Below are positions 51,995-59,884 of a DNA stretch of 64,000 nt, in pieces. The position numbers were made by a program, and so were the translations under genes. This DNA is from Prevotella sp. (GTDB lineage: Bacteria; Bacteroidota; Bacteroidia; Bacteroidales; Bacteroidaceae): assembly GCA_022641735.1 (NCBI GenBank), contig JALCDQ010000003.1, positions 124,001 to 188,000 of the forward strand. The letters are read 5' to 3'. The notes beneath the pieces are model-generated. The model was not told the DNA's origin and searched no databases. It was given only the letters and a program-made list of their open reading frames with translations. Position 1 is the first letter of the stretch. Each line of letters opens with the position of its first letter.

Positions 51995-53407
51995 ATGAAA
52001 CTAAAATTATTTGCAAGCCTTGTACTTGCTACTCTCGCTCTCGCTTCGTGCGACAACACAACGGACACGCTCGGTTTTACAATCACCGATATTGCCGATA
52101 ACTTGACTATCAGCACAGACACGTTCACTGTTACCACACGTTCTATTAAAGCCGATTCAGTCATATCTCGTAATACAACAGCTTATTTAGGGAAGATTCG
52201 CGACCCTGAAACAGGCTCGTATATCACAGGGGATTGCATGGTCCAGTTCAATACTTTTGAGAACTATAGTTTCCCTACTAAAGACAGTATCAGAAGTTTG
52301 GTTAACGGCCAAGTCATTGCCGACTCTGTTGAAATACGTCTTTACTATGATGACTTCTATGGAGATTCATTGCAGACAATGAAACTGAGGGCTTACGAAA
52401 TGAGTAAACCGATGGATGAAGGAGTAAACTATTATTCCAATTTCAGTCCTCTCAAAGAAGGCTATGTACGCTCTAACGGGCTCACAATGGATAAAGTATA
52501 TTCCCTTACCGACCTCAATATGGACAAAGATACTCGGTATAGCAGCTCTTATAGAAAGAACATCCGCATAAATCTCGATAAGGAATATAAAGGAGAAGAC
52601 GGGGTAACCTATAATAACTTCGGAACTTATCTTATGCGTAAATATTATGAGCATCCTGAATATTATAAGAATTCTTATTCATTCATCCATAATCTTGTGC
52701 CTGGCTTCTTCTTCAAAAACGTAAGTGGATTAGGCTCTATGGCCTACGTAAGTCTTAGCCAATTGAATGTATACTTCCGCTATACTTACAAGGATAGCAT
52801 ATATACAGGTATCGCATCATTCCCTGGCACGGAGGAAGTTCTTCAGACTACGACCATCACGAATGATAATACGATCAATCAATTGGCAGCAGACAACACT
52901 TGTACTTATCTGAAAGCTCCAGCTGGAATATTCACTGAAATGACGCTTCCAATAGACAATATTGTTGCTGGTCATGAGAATGATTCGATTAATACGGCAA
53001 AGGTAACTCTAACCCGCATCAACAACACTACAACAAGTGATTATGCGCTGGATGTTCCGCAAACGTTGTTGATGATACCTAAAGCACAACTCTATTCTTT
53101 CTTTGAGAACAGAAAGCTGCCTGACTATAAGTCTTCGTTCCTCACAACATTCACCACTAGCACGAATACTTACACCTTCAGCAACATTTCAGGTATGATT
53201 AACTATATGAAAAATCATAGAGATGCAGCTGATTGGAACAAAGTGGTCATCATCCCGGTAACGGCTTCCTATACCACGATAAGTTCTTCCTCGATATTGA
53301 CAAATGTCGTTCATGACATGTCATTGGCAAGTACCAGACTCGTAGGAGGGCCTAATAGCCCCAATGCACCTATCAAGATAAGCGTCATTTATTCTAAATT
53401 CAAATAG
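51995..53407 (+). CDS. DUF4270 lipoprotein
   Basis: 470 residues, lipobox LASC (C19). Beta-rich sequence with the early segment TDTFTVTTRSIKADSVISRNTTAYLGKIRDP typical of DUF4270 (residues about 41-71), an outer-membrane-associated lipoprotein family of unknown function. Starts 34 bases after the GT5-like gene and is followed at 4 bases by a 42-residue gene, so these three are one operon. Confidence 0.85.
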   Translation: MKLKLFASLVLATLALASCDNTTDTLGFTITDIADNLTISTDTFTVTTRSIKADSVISRNTTAYLGKIRDPETGSYITGDCMVQFNTFENYSFPTKDSIRSLVNGQVIADSVEIRLYYDDFYGDSLQTMKLRAYEMSKPMDEGVNYYSNFSPLKEGYVRSNGLTMDKVYSLTDLNMDKDTRYSSSYRKNIRINLDKEYKGEDGVTYNNFGTYLMRKYYEHPEYYKNSYSFIHNLVPGFFFKNVSGLGSMAYVSLSQLNVYFRYTYKDSIYTGIASFPGTEEVLQTTTITNDNTINQLAADNTCTYLKAPAGIFTEMTLPIDNIVAGHENDSINTAKVTLTRINNTTTSDYALDVPQTLLMIPKAQLYSFFENRKLPDYKSSFLTTFTTSTNTYTFSNISGMINYMKNHRDAADWNKVVIIPVTASYTTISSSSILTNVVHDMSLASTRLVGGPNSPNAPIKISVIYSKFK

Positions 53408-53411
53408 GAAA

Positions 53412-53540
53412 ATGGCAGATAACTTTCTTGAAAAACATAGAGAAGACTATGAAGCAAGGAAGGCAGAGTGGTTAAGAAAAAGAAAAGGCATCCCCAAAAC
53501 AAAAAGAAATAAAGAGAAGCCTGACGATGAAAGTCTTTAA
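53412..53540 (+). CDS. 42-residue basic protein
   Basis: ATG at 53412, TAA at 53538-53540; MADNFLEKHREDYEARKAEW opening, then a very basic stretch (LRKRKGIPKTKRNKEK) and an acidic end. The first half suggests an amphipathic helix. Too short for many gene callers, but the spacing (4 bases after DUF4270), the terminator directly behind it and the coherent composition support it. I recall similar MADN-starting small proteins in Bacteroides annotated loosely as dehydrogenase; that label has no basis here. Confidence 0.6.
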   Translation: MADNFLEKHREDYEARKAEWLRKRKGIPKTKRNKEKPDDESL

Positions 53541-53580
53541 AGAAAGCGGCATTTTAAATCCTAAAATGCCGCTTTCTTAT
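53541..53580 (+). terminator. Terminator after DUF4270 operon
   Basis: AGAAAGCGGCATTTTA, loop AATCC, TAAAATGCCGCTTTCT: perfect 16-bp stem immediately after the stop. Confidence 0.88.
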
Positions 53581-53646
53581 GCCATATAATTGATTTATTT
53601 CAACTGAAAACCACAAGAATACCGACAACAAATATGAGCAATCAAG

Positions 53647-53888
53647 CGCTCAAAAACGGCTTTTAGGCAAAACGATAACGGCTGATGAGACATCTAAAAG
53701 CAACTAATGAGGATTACAAACAGGGTTTGTAACGTGGTTACACACGGCTTGTAACGTGATTACACGTTGCTTGTAACCACATTACAAGTCGTGTGTAATG
53801 TCGTCATTAATCGTTTTTGAGTAGGTCATCAGACGTTTTTAAGGTCCTCATTAACTACTTTCAAGTTTTTCATTAGTCATTTTCAATC
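53647..53888. repeat. 22-bp-period locus I (11 units), divergent sequence
   Basis: Eleven contiguous 22-bp units. Central four (53713, 53735, 53757, 53779) contain TTAC-N8 or so-GTAA palindromes (TTACAAAC AGG GTTTGTAA; TTACACACGGCTTGTAA; and two more). Four units to the right (53801, 53823, 53845, 53867) are of the TCAT...TTTTTNAG kind; the two at 53669 and 53691 on the left contain ATGAG, an inverted form of that kind. The unit at 53647 (CTCAAAAACGGCTTTTAG) resembles the common GTAAA type. Between the convergent DUF4270 operon and ald. Confidence 0.8.
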
Positions 53889-53980
53889 CCTTTATCCCTC
53901 ATTTTGTGGTTAGAAATAACTCATTATGATTAAGCATAAGAGACTTGCCAAACAGGAATTATTCGTGTTTTGACATGAAA

Positions 53981-54016
53981 AAAGAGGTAAATCTTCACGT
54001 GAAGACTTACCTCTTT
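53981..54016 (-). terminator. Terminator of ald
   Basis: AAAGAGGTAA and TTACCTCTTT enclose TCTTCAC/GTGAAGA with one mismatched pair: a 36-base near-perfect palindrome, 18 bases beyond the ald stop on the minus strand. Confidence 0.75.
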
Positions 54017-54033
54017 ACTTTATAAATTGATAT

Positions 54034-55143
54034 TTATTCCAATACTATTGGCTGATATGGCAAGTTCCAAACATCAGCAACAGCCTTGAATGTAATCTTT
54101 CCTTCTACGATATTCAGTCCTTTGAAGAGAGCTGTATCTTCCTTGCAAGCCTTTTGCCAACCCTTATCTGCAAGAGCCAAAGCATACCGTAATGTGGCAT
54201 TAGTGAGGGCAATTGTAGAGGTGTTTGGCACTGCTCCAGGAATGTTAGCAACAGCATAATGAACAATACCGTCAACCATGTAAACAGGGTCTGTATGTGT
54301 TGTAGGATGAGATGTTTCAAAGCATCCGCCTTGGTCGATAGCCACATCAACTAATACTGTTCCGGGTTCCATCAACTTCAGCATATCGCGAGTGATTAAG
54401 AAAGGTGTCTTGTCACCCGGTACAAGTACAGAACCAATCACAATGTCAACATTGCTAAGTTCGTTTACAATATTATGACGAGAAGAATAAAGTGTATGAA
54501 CATTCTTCGGCAATTCAATTTCCAACTGGCGAAGCCTTGGTAATGAAATGTCCGTGATATAAACATCAGCACCCATTCCAGCAGCCATACGTGCAGCAGC
54601 TTCACCAACGGTTCCACCTCCAAGTACAAGTACTTTCGTTCTATTTACGCCTGGAACACCGCTAATCAACTTGCCTTTACCACCTTTCGTCTTCTGAAGA
54701 TAATAAGCACCATTCATCACAGCCATACGACCAGCCACTTCGCTCATAGGAATCAGCAATGGCAAACGGCGGTCAGGAGTCTGTACGGTCTCGTAAGCTA
54801 AGCAAACACCACCGCTCTTAATCATTGCATCCGTAAGAGGTCTGTCACTTGCGAAATGAAAATAAGTGAATACTAACTGTCCTTTCTTAATCAAAGGATA
54901 TTCAGATTCGATAGGCTCTTTCACCTTAAGGATCATCTCTGCGATAGCATAGACATCCTCAATAGTTGGCAGGATCTTAGCTCCTACTTCCTTATATTTC
55001 TCATCACTGAAGCCACTGCCTTCACCAGCAGTATGCTGTACAAATACTTCATGACCATGTCTGATTAGTTCTGCAACACCGGCGGGGGTCATGCCCACAC
55101 GATTCTCATTGTTTTTGATTTCTTTTGGAATTCCGATTTTCAT
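54034..55143 (-). CDS. ald: Alanine dehydrogenase
   Basis: NAD-dependent interconversion of L-alanine with pyruvate and ammonium. 369 residues. N-terminal MKIGIPKEIKNNENRVGMTPAGV and the catalytic-region KVKEPIESEYPL; Rossmann nucleotide-binding VLVLGGGTVGEAAARMAAGMGA (about 170-190); DVAIDQGGCFETSHPTTH and the NIPGAVPNTST loop, all standard for the family. Links amino-acid catabolism with pyruvate, which PFOR here consumes. Monocistronic, -7 box TATATTTG on the minus strand at 55186-55193. Confidence 0.95.
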   Translation of the reverse strand: MKIGIPKEIKNNENRVGMTPAGVAELIRHGHEVFVQHTAGEGSGFSDEKYKEVGAKILPTIEDVYAIAEMILKVKEPIESEYPLIKKGQLVFTYFHFASDRPLTDAMIKSGGVCLAYETVQTPDRRLPLLIPMSEVAGRMAVMNGAYYLQKTKGGKGKLISGVPGVNRTKVLVLGGGTVGEAAARMAAGMGADVYITDISLPRLRQLEIELPKNVHTLYSSRHNIVNELSNVDIVIGSVLVPGDKTPFLITRDMLKLMEPGTVLVDVAIDQGGCFETSHPTTHTDPVYMVDGIVHYAVANIPGAVPNTSTIALTNATLRYALALADKGWQKACKEDTALFKGLNIVEGKITFKAVADVWNLPYQPIVLE

Positions 55144-55185
55144 GTTAGAAAGCTTTTAAATTTGTCGGTTAATTAAATCTATTCG

Positions 55186-55193
55186 CAAATATA
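55186..55193 (-). promoter_or_regulatory. -7 box of ald
   Basis: Minus strand TATATTTG, 42 bases before the ATG. Confidence 0.5.
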
Positions 55194-55233
55194 TAAAAAA
55201 AAACAATAGATTGTATATGTTTTAATGTTTTTT

Positions 55234-55944
55234 TTACTCATAATCGTCAACAACCGAATTAACAATGTCCATCATCGGCTTTGCGACTTTAAAATATTTG
55301 ACAATTTCATTCATCCAGCCGTCACCATCAAAGAAGTCATTGGGTACAACTCGCCAACAGGCATAGTCCTTCATTCTCAGATAGTTGATATAGGCATAGT
55401 CACGAGGGAAACCTTTAGGCACCGTCTTCAGTTTTTCTATACCGAACCCTTTAGCTGAAGGCTTATCTTCCACCCATGAGCCATCATTGGGAAGACCATA
55501 ATAATCAATAAACTCCTTGTTCTCCACAGCCGTTCTCCACTCTTCTATGTTTCCCATAATTTCATTACGACAAGAAGTCAGAATATTGGTCGGCAACCAA
55601 TAAGAACCTGTGCAGATAAGACACTGGTCAGGCTGAATATGGATATAGTAACCACCTCGTAAGGCTTTCTTTCCATGTGAACATATATAAGCCCCAAAAT
55701 GACGCTTATAAGGAGACTTGTCTTGGGAGAAGCGGATATCACGATAAAAGCGGTAGCAGCAATCACTGACTTTGAGATTAGCTATCTCCGGGTCGAACTC
55801 CGAAATAACGGCAATCGCCTTGCTGATACCTTCTTCGAAATCAGCCTTGCAGGCCAAATACTCCTCCTTATGTTCCTGAAACCATGGACGATTATTGTTT
55901 GCTGCAACATCCTTTAGAAAATTCAATATCCGTTTTGTATCCAT
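55234..55944 (-). CDS. DUF2461 (TIGR02453) protein
   Basis: 236 residues with the family features: LKDVAANNNRPWFQEHKEEY at the start, YRFYRDIRFSQDKSPYKRHFGAYICSHGKK in the middle (residues about 62-91), and GGYYIHIQPDQ. Function unknown; cytosolic. Its ATG is 3 bases beyond the nth stop, so they are one operon. Confidence 0.88.
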   Translation of the reverse strand: MDTKRILNFLKDVAANNNRPWFQEHKEEYLACKADFEEGISKAIAVISEFDPEIANLKVSDCCYRFYRDIRFSQDKSPYKRHFGAYICSHGKKALRGGYYIHIQPDQCLICTGSYWLPTNILTSCRNEIMGNIEEWRTAVENKEFIDYYGLPNDGSWVEDKPSAKGFGIEKLKTVPKGFPRDYAYINYLRMKDYACWRVVPNDFFDGDGWMNEIVKYFKVAKPMMDIVNSVVDDYE

Positions 55945-55947
55945 ATC

Positions 55948-56595
55948 CTATAGTTTTGAATTTTCCAATAACTTCGGGCATATCTCATTGAAAGGACACT
56001 GCTCACATAAAGGACGAGTGCTCTTGCATATATAACGACCATGAAGCAACAGCCAATGATGTGCACGCGGCACATCTTCCTCCGGAATATTCTTGAGCAA
56101 CTCCTCCTCCACCTTTCGTGGCGTATTTGCCGTAGTCGTAACTAATCCCATGCGATGACTTACCCGATAGACATGCGTATCTACTGCCATGGTAGCTCTT
56201 CCAAACCAAACAGCCTGCAGGACATTCGCAGTCTTGCGCCCTACTCCCGGCAACTTCATCAAATCCTGCATATTATCAGGCACTTCGCCTGCAAAATCCT
56301 TGACAATCATACGAGCCATTTCCACCAAATGCCGAGACTTGGCATTCGGATAACTCACAGAATGCACATATTCCAACACATCTTCAGGTTCTGCCTTTGC
56401 CATTTCCTGAGCTGAAGGATAATGTCTAAAAAGTTCAGGAGTGACCTGATTAATACGCTTATCCGTGCATTGAGCACTCAAAAGAGTTGCACAAAGCAAC
56501 TGAAATGCAGATGCAAACTGTAGTTCTGTAGTAACCTTCGGCTCCCTTGCACGGAAATAGTCGAGGATAAATTGATATCGTTCTTTTCTGGTCAT
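55948..56595 (-). CDS. nth: Endonuclease III
   Basis: Base excision repair glycosylase/AP lyase for oxidised pyrimidines. 215 residues. HhH motif LPGVGRKTANVL with the catalytic Lys, VDTHVYRV with the catalytic Asp, and the C-terminal 4Fe-4S loop C-x6-C-x2-C-x5-C (CKSTRPLCEQCPFNEIC). Complete. Confidence 0.96.
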   Translation of the reverse strand: MTRKERYQFILDYFRAREPKVTTELQFASAFQLLCATLLSAQCTDKRINQVTPELFRHYPSAQEMAKAEPEDVLEYVHSVSYPNAKSRHLVEMARMIVKDFAGEVPDNMQDLMKLPGVGRKTANVLQAVWFGRATMAVDTHVYRVSHRMGLVTTTANTPRKVEEELLKNIPEEDVPRAHHWLLLHGRYICKSTRPLCEQCPFNEICPKLLENSKL

Positions 56596-56612
56596 AAATC
56601 AATTAGGTGTAG

Positions 56613-56656
56613 AGAAACAGAATCCCTGCCTCCTAAAGGAAAGACAGGGATTCTCT
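56613..56656 (-). terminator. Hairpin between OmpH-like gene and nth
   Basis: AGAATCCCTG pairs with CAGGGATTCT; a stem flanked by T-rich sequence on the minus strand, 23 bases past the OmpH-like stop. Confidence 0.65.
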
Positions 56657-56678
56657 TGTTTAATAAAAATTCCTTAGT

Positions 56679-57293
56679 TTACTTTTTCTCTGTGGCTGCC
56701 TTCATAGCAGGAGCTGGCTTGTAGGCCTTATTCAAACCTGCAATCACCTCACTGGTAATGTCATAAGCCTTATCAGCATACAACAGGTTATCACCAGCCT
56801 TGCTGAGAATCAAAGTATATTTTTTATCCTTATTATATTTAGCCAGGAAATTCTGAATAGAATCACGCAAAGCCTTGTTATATTTGTCAGTCTCTGTCTG
56901 GAACTCACTGCTCAGACGCTGATTCAAAGCCTGCAAGTCACTGTTCTGTCTCTGAAGTCCTGCCTGAATAGCTTCAGCCTGCTCACGGGTGTAAGCATTC
57001 TGCTGCACTTTCTGCTGAAAATTAGCTGCTGCTGCCTGCAACTGTTGTTGCTTAAAGCCAAGCGTATTCTGGATGTTCTGCCCTTTCTTCTGCAGAATCT
57101 GTGAATAATCCTTACAGAACTTGTATTGACTCATAATGGAATCTACCTCTACATAGGCGATTTTTAACTCTGTAGGAGCCTTCTGATCATTACCAGATTT
57201 CTCATCTACTTGTGGATTACTCTTGTTGCAAGAAGCCAAAGCCAGCATAGCTAAAACAGCTACAGCCGAAGTTTTCAAAATAGTTTTTTTCAT
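56679..57293 (-). CDS. OmpH/Skp-like lipoprotein
   Basis: 204 residues; lipobox LASC (C22). The mature part begins with KIAYVEVDSIMSQY as in OmpH/Skp chaperones, followed by a long coiled coil (about 65-145, Gln-rich) that forms the tentacle of the trimeric holdase, and a closing beta strand (YTLILSK). Skp proteins escort unfolded outer-membrane proteins to BAM; lipid anchoring is a Bacteroidota variation. Ala/Lys-rich C-terminal extension. Confidence 0.85.
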   Translation of the reverse strand: MKKTILKTSAVAVLAMLALASCNKSNPQVDEKSGNDQKAPTELKIAYVEVDSIMSQYKFCKDYSQILQKKGQNIQNTLGFKQQQLQAAAANFQQKVQQNAYTREQAEAIQAGLQRQNSDLQALNQRLSSEFQTETDKYNKALRDSIQNFLAKYNKDKKYTLILSKAGDNLLYADKAYDITSEVIAGLNKAYKPAPAMKAATEKK

Positions 57294-57329
57294 TATCTAT
57301 AATCTTTTTAATTTATTTCTGTCGTTTCT

Positions 57330-57524
57330 TTAAAATGCCTTGTCATTGCTACGAGCCTCTCTGTCTTGGTCAATGACGCAATGAATACCCTTTTTCCTCA
57401 AAGCCTCATTGTCGTGAATATGCTGCGATGAGAACTTTCCGTTCTTCTTCACAATCACCCTTACGCTCAATAAAGCGATGGCAATAGCAATAATTAACAT
57501 GCTAAATAGCAGAGTTTCCAGCAT
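57330..57524 (-). CDS. Small membrane protein, conserved type
   Basis: 64 residues: one N-terminal TM helix (LLFSMLIIAIAIALLSVRVI), then a short cytoplasmic part FSSQHIHDNEALRKKGIHCVIDQDREAR. I recall similar proteins upstream of genes in Bacteroides, unassigned. It is divergent from pepD, with overlapping promoters: minus TATCTTTG at 57567-57574, plus TAACTTTG at 57531-57538. Confidence 0.7.
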   Translation of the reverse strand: MLETLLFSMLIIAIAIALLSVRVIVKKNGKFSSQHIHDNEALRKKGIHCVIDQDREARSNDKAF

Positions 57525-57530
57525 TTTTTT

Positions 57531-57538
57531 TAACTTTG
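57531..57538 (+). promoter_or_regulatory. -7 box of pepD
   Basis: TAACTTTG, 75 bases before the pepD ATG. It directly adjoins the start of the small divergent gene, whose own -7 box (minus, 57567-57574) lies inside the pepD leader region, so the two transcripts would overlap. Confidence 0.55.
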
Positions 57539-57613
57539 CAGTGTCGTAATGTTATATTTTCGATGACAAAGATAATGCTTTTCGATTAAAGGACAAAATA
57601 AAATAACATAAAA

Positions 57614-59068
57614 ATGAGTAACGTAGAATTAAAACCTGCTCGGGTATTCGAGCAATTTGCTAAAATTAACCAAATCCCTCGCCCTTCCAAGCATGAAGAG
57701 AAGATGATTGAATATCTTAAGGAGTTTGGCAAAAGTCATAATCTTGAAACAAAAGTCGATGAAACAGGCAACGTCTTAATCCGCAAGCCTGCCACTCCTG
57801 GATATGAGAATCGCCCTACCGTAATCCTGCAAAGTCACATGGATATGGTATGTGATAAGCTCGTTGACATTGACTTTGATTTCTATAAAGATGCCATTCA
57901 GACCTATGTAGACGGTGAGTGGATGCATGCCAAAGGCACAACACTTGGCGCTGACGATGGTATAGGAGACGCTATCGAATTGGCCATTCTCGACTCTGAT
58001 GATATTGAACATGGTCCTATCGAATGCGTGTTTACACGTGATGAGGAAACTCAACTCACAGGTGCTATGGGCATGAAAGCAGGCTTTATGAGTGGAAAAT
58101 ACCTCATCAACCTTGACTCTGAAGACGAAGGAGAAATCTTTGTTTCCTGCGCTGGTGGCCGTTCTACCATCGCTACCTTCAATTTCGAGCGTGAAGAGGC
58201 TCCAAAAGATAGCTTCTTCCTGCTGATTTCCTTGAAGGGACTGAATGGCGGTCACTCTGGTGATGACATCAACAAGAAACGCGCAAATGCCATCAAACTG
58301 TTGTCCCGCTTCGTTTATTTGGAGCAACAGAAGTTTGATGTACGCTTGGCAAGCTTCAACTCTGGCAAACTACACAATGCCATTCCTCGTGATGGAAAGG
58401 TCGTTATAGCTGTTCCGAATAAAGACAAAGAGCAAGTGAAAGCCGACTTCAATCTGTTTGTGAAGGATGCTGAAGAGGAGTATCACGTAACCGATACCAC
58501 CATGGAATTCTCTATGGAGAGTACTGACGCTCAGAAGACGCTTCCTAAAGAAACCGGCAAGAACATCATCGCAGCATTGCAAGCCGTTGATAATGGCGTC
58601 TTTGCAATGTGCCAAGATGAAGCTTTGGCATGGATGGTAGAGACTTCCAGCAATGTGGCAGCTGTCTCCACAAAGGACAACGAGTTAGAAGTGCTGTCTT
58701 CACAGCGTTCTAATGTGATGAGTAACCTTGAGAATCAATGCAATACAGTGAAAGCTGTTTATGAACTTGCAGGCGCTAAGGTCATCCAGACCGATGGTTA
58801 TCCAGCATGGAAGATGAATCCAAATTCCAAGTTGGTGGAAATCTCCGTGGAGGCTTATCGCAAGCTTTTCCATAAAGACCCGAAGGTGCTTGGCATCCAT
58901 GCAGGCCTTGAGTGTGGTCTTTTCTCTGAGCGTTATCCTGACCTTGACATGGTTAGTTTCGGCCCAACCCTGCGCAATGTGCACACTCCTGATGAGTGTC
59001 TGTTCATTCCGACAGTGCAGATGGTGTGGGAACATCTGCTTGAAATCTTAAAGAATATCACTGATTAA
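57614..59068 (+). CDS. pepD: Aminoacyl-histidine dipeptidase (M20/PepD)
   Basis: 484 residues, zinc metallopeptidase of family M20C hydrolysing carnosine-like and other dipeptides in the cytosol. Metal-site motifs: LQSHMDMVCDK, GADDGIGDAIEL and TRDEETQLTGAMG; dimerisation-domain GGHSGDDINKKRANAI; final HAGLECG ligand region. A lipoprotein gene follows without a gap. Confidence 0.95.
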   Translation: MSNVELKPARVFEQFAKINQIPRPSKHEEKMIEYLKEFGKSHNLETKVDETGNVLIRKPATPGYENRPTVILQSHMDMVCDKLVDIDFDFYKDAIQTYVDGEWMHAKGTTLGADDGIGDAIELAILDSDDIEHGPIECVFTRDEETQLTGAMGMKAGFMSGKYLINLDSEDEGEIFVSCAGGRSTIATFNFEREEAPKDSFFLLISLKGLNGGHSGDDINKKRANAIKLLSRFVYLEQQKFDVRLASFNSGKLHNAIPRDGKVVIAVPNKDKEQVKADFNLFVKDAEEEYHVTDTTMEFSMESTDAQKTLPKETGKNIIAALQAVDNGVFAMCQDEALAWMVETSSNVAAVSTKDNELEVLSSQRSNVMSNLENQCNTVKAVYELAGAKVIQTDGYPAWKMNPNSKLVEISVEAYRKLFHKDPKVLGIHAGLECGLFSERYPDLDMVSFGPTLRNVHTPDECLFIPTVQMVWEHLLEILKNITD

Positions 59069-59440
59069 ATGAAGAAATCGTTATTTCTGTTCATGCTTCT
59101 CGCGTCTTTCCTCTTTATAGGTTGCGGGAAAAAACAGGATGCAAAGCTATTGGTATCGGCCTTTTTGGATAATAATCTGAAAAATACCGATATCGGTAGT
59201 ATATCTTATAGCGACCTCGACTCCACCATTTATATTAACGACAGCATCATTGGCGTCATGCACCAGCAAGCCGACACAATGAAGGCGTTCAAGCCGAAAA
59301 TCGTTTATGACAAGGTGAAAGCTCTTGATGATACCGTCCTATATATAAAGGTGAAGTTTAAGCAGAACAACGAGAAGCAGACTTATATCGTCTACTTTGA
59401 CCATGCCTTGCAACATGTGCTGGCCATTAAGAGATATTGA
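59069..59440 (+). CDS. Small lipoprotein
   Basis: 123 residues; lipobox FIGC (C19). The mature part (about 100 residues) is a small alpha/beta-type domain. Starts at the base after the pepD stop (TAAATG), so it is co-translated. Family not recognised; the size and the strand-rich end (ETYIVYFD-like) are all that can be said. Confidence 0.75.
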   Translation: MKKSLFLFMLLASFLFIGCGKKQDAKLLVSAFLDNNLKNTDIGSISYSDLDSTIYINDSIIGVMHQQADTMKAFKPKIVYDKVKALDDTVLYIKVKFKQNNEKQTYIVYFDHALQHVLAIKRY

Positions 59441-59531
59441 CGACCATCAGATAATCGTTTAAATTGTAATAAAAGAATCAGATATTTCATCTGAAAGTTT
59501 TACAATTGAAAACCGAGAAATAAATAAGAAA

Positions 59532-59566
59532 AGAGCCGGAATTTATCATGATTCCGGCTCTTTTTT
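59532..59566 (+). terminator. Terminator after pepD operon
   Basis: AGAGCCGGAAT, loop of 8, ATTCCGGCTCT, then T5. Confidence 0.88.
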
Positions 59567-59578
59567 AGTTTCTATCAT

Positions 59579-59688
59579 ATAAAAGACCATTGTTTACAAG
59601 GTAAATAACGGTTGTTTACATGCTAAAAGATGGTTGTTTACATTGCAAAAAACCATTATCTATAGGGTAAAAGATATATCTTTTACGA
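59579..59688. repeat. 22-bp-period intergenic array H (5 units)
   Basis: Units at 59579, 59601, 59623, 59645 and 59667. The first starts ATAAAAGACC, the second GTAAATAAC, the third CTAAAAGAT, the fourth GCAAAAAAC and the fifth GTAAAAGATATATCTTTTAC (near-perfect palindrome). Right halves are mostly TTGTTTAC. The rest of the interval (59689-59884) shows no gene or other signal. Confidence 0.88.
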
Positions 59689-59884
59689 ATATTTTGCCTC
59701 CGTTTTCGCTTTCAAAAATCGTTCTAAAGATAGAAGCCACTGACTATCAATCAATTAGGAAAACAGCTCAAAATTCGCTTATTCTCACCTATTTCCACTT
59801 TGCTGGCAAACACGCTCCGTATGCAAGGCTATCTTTAAATTCAGTGTCAAATGTTTTCTATATTCTATCCCTTAAGTTACTGCC

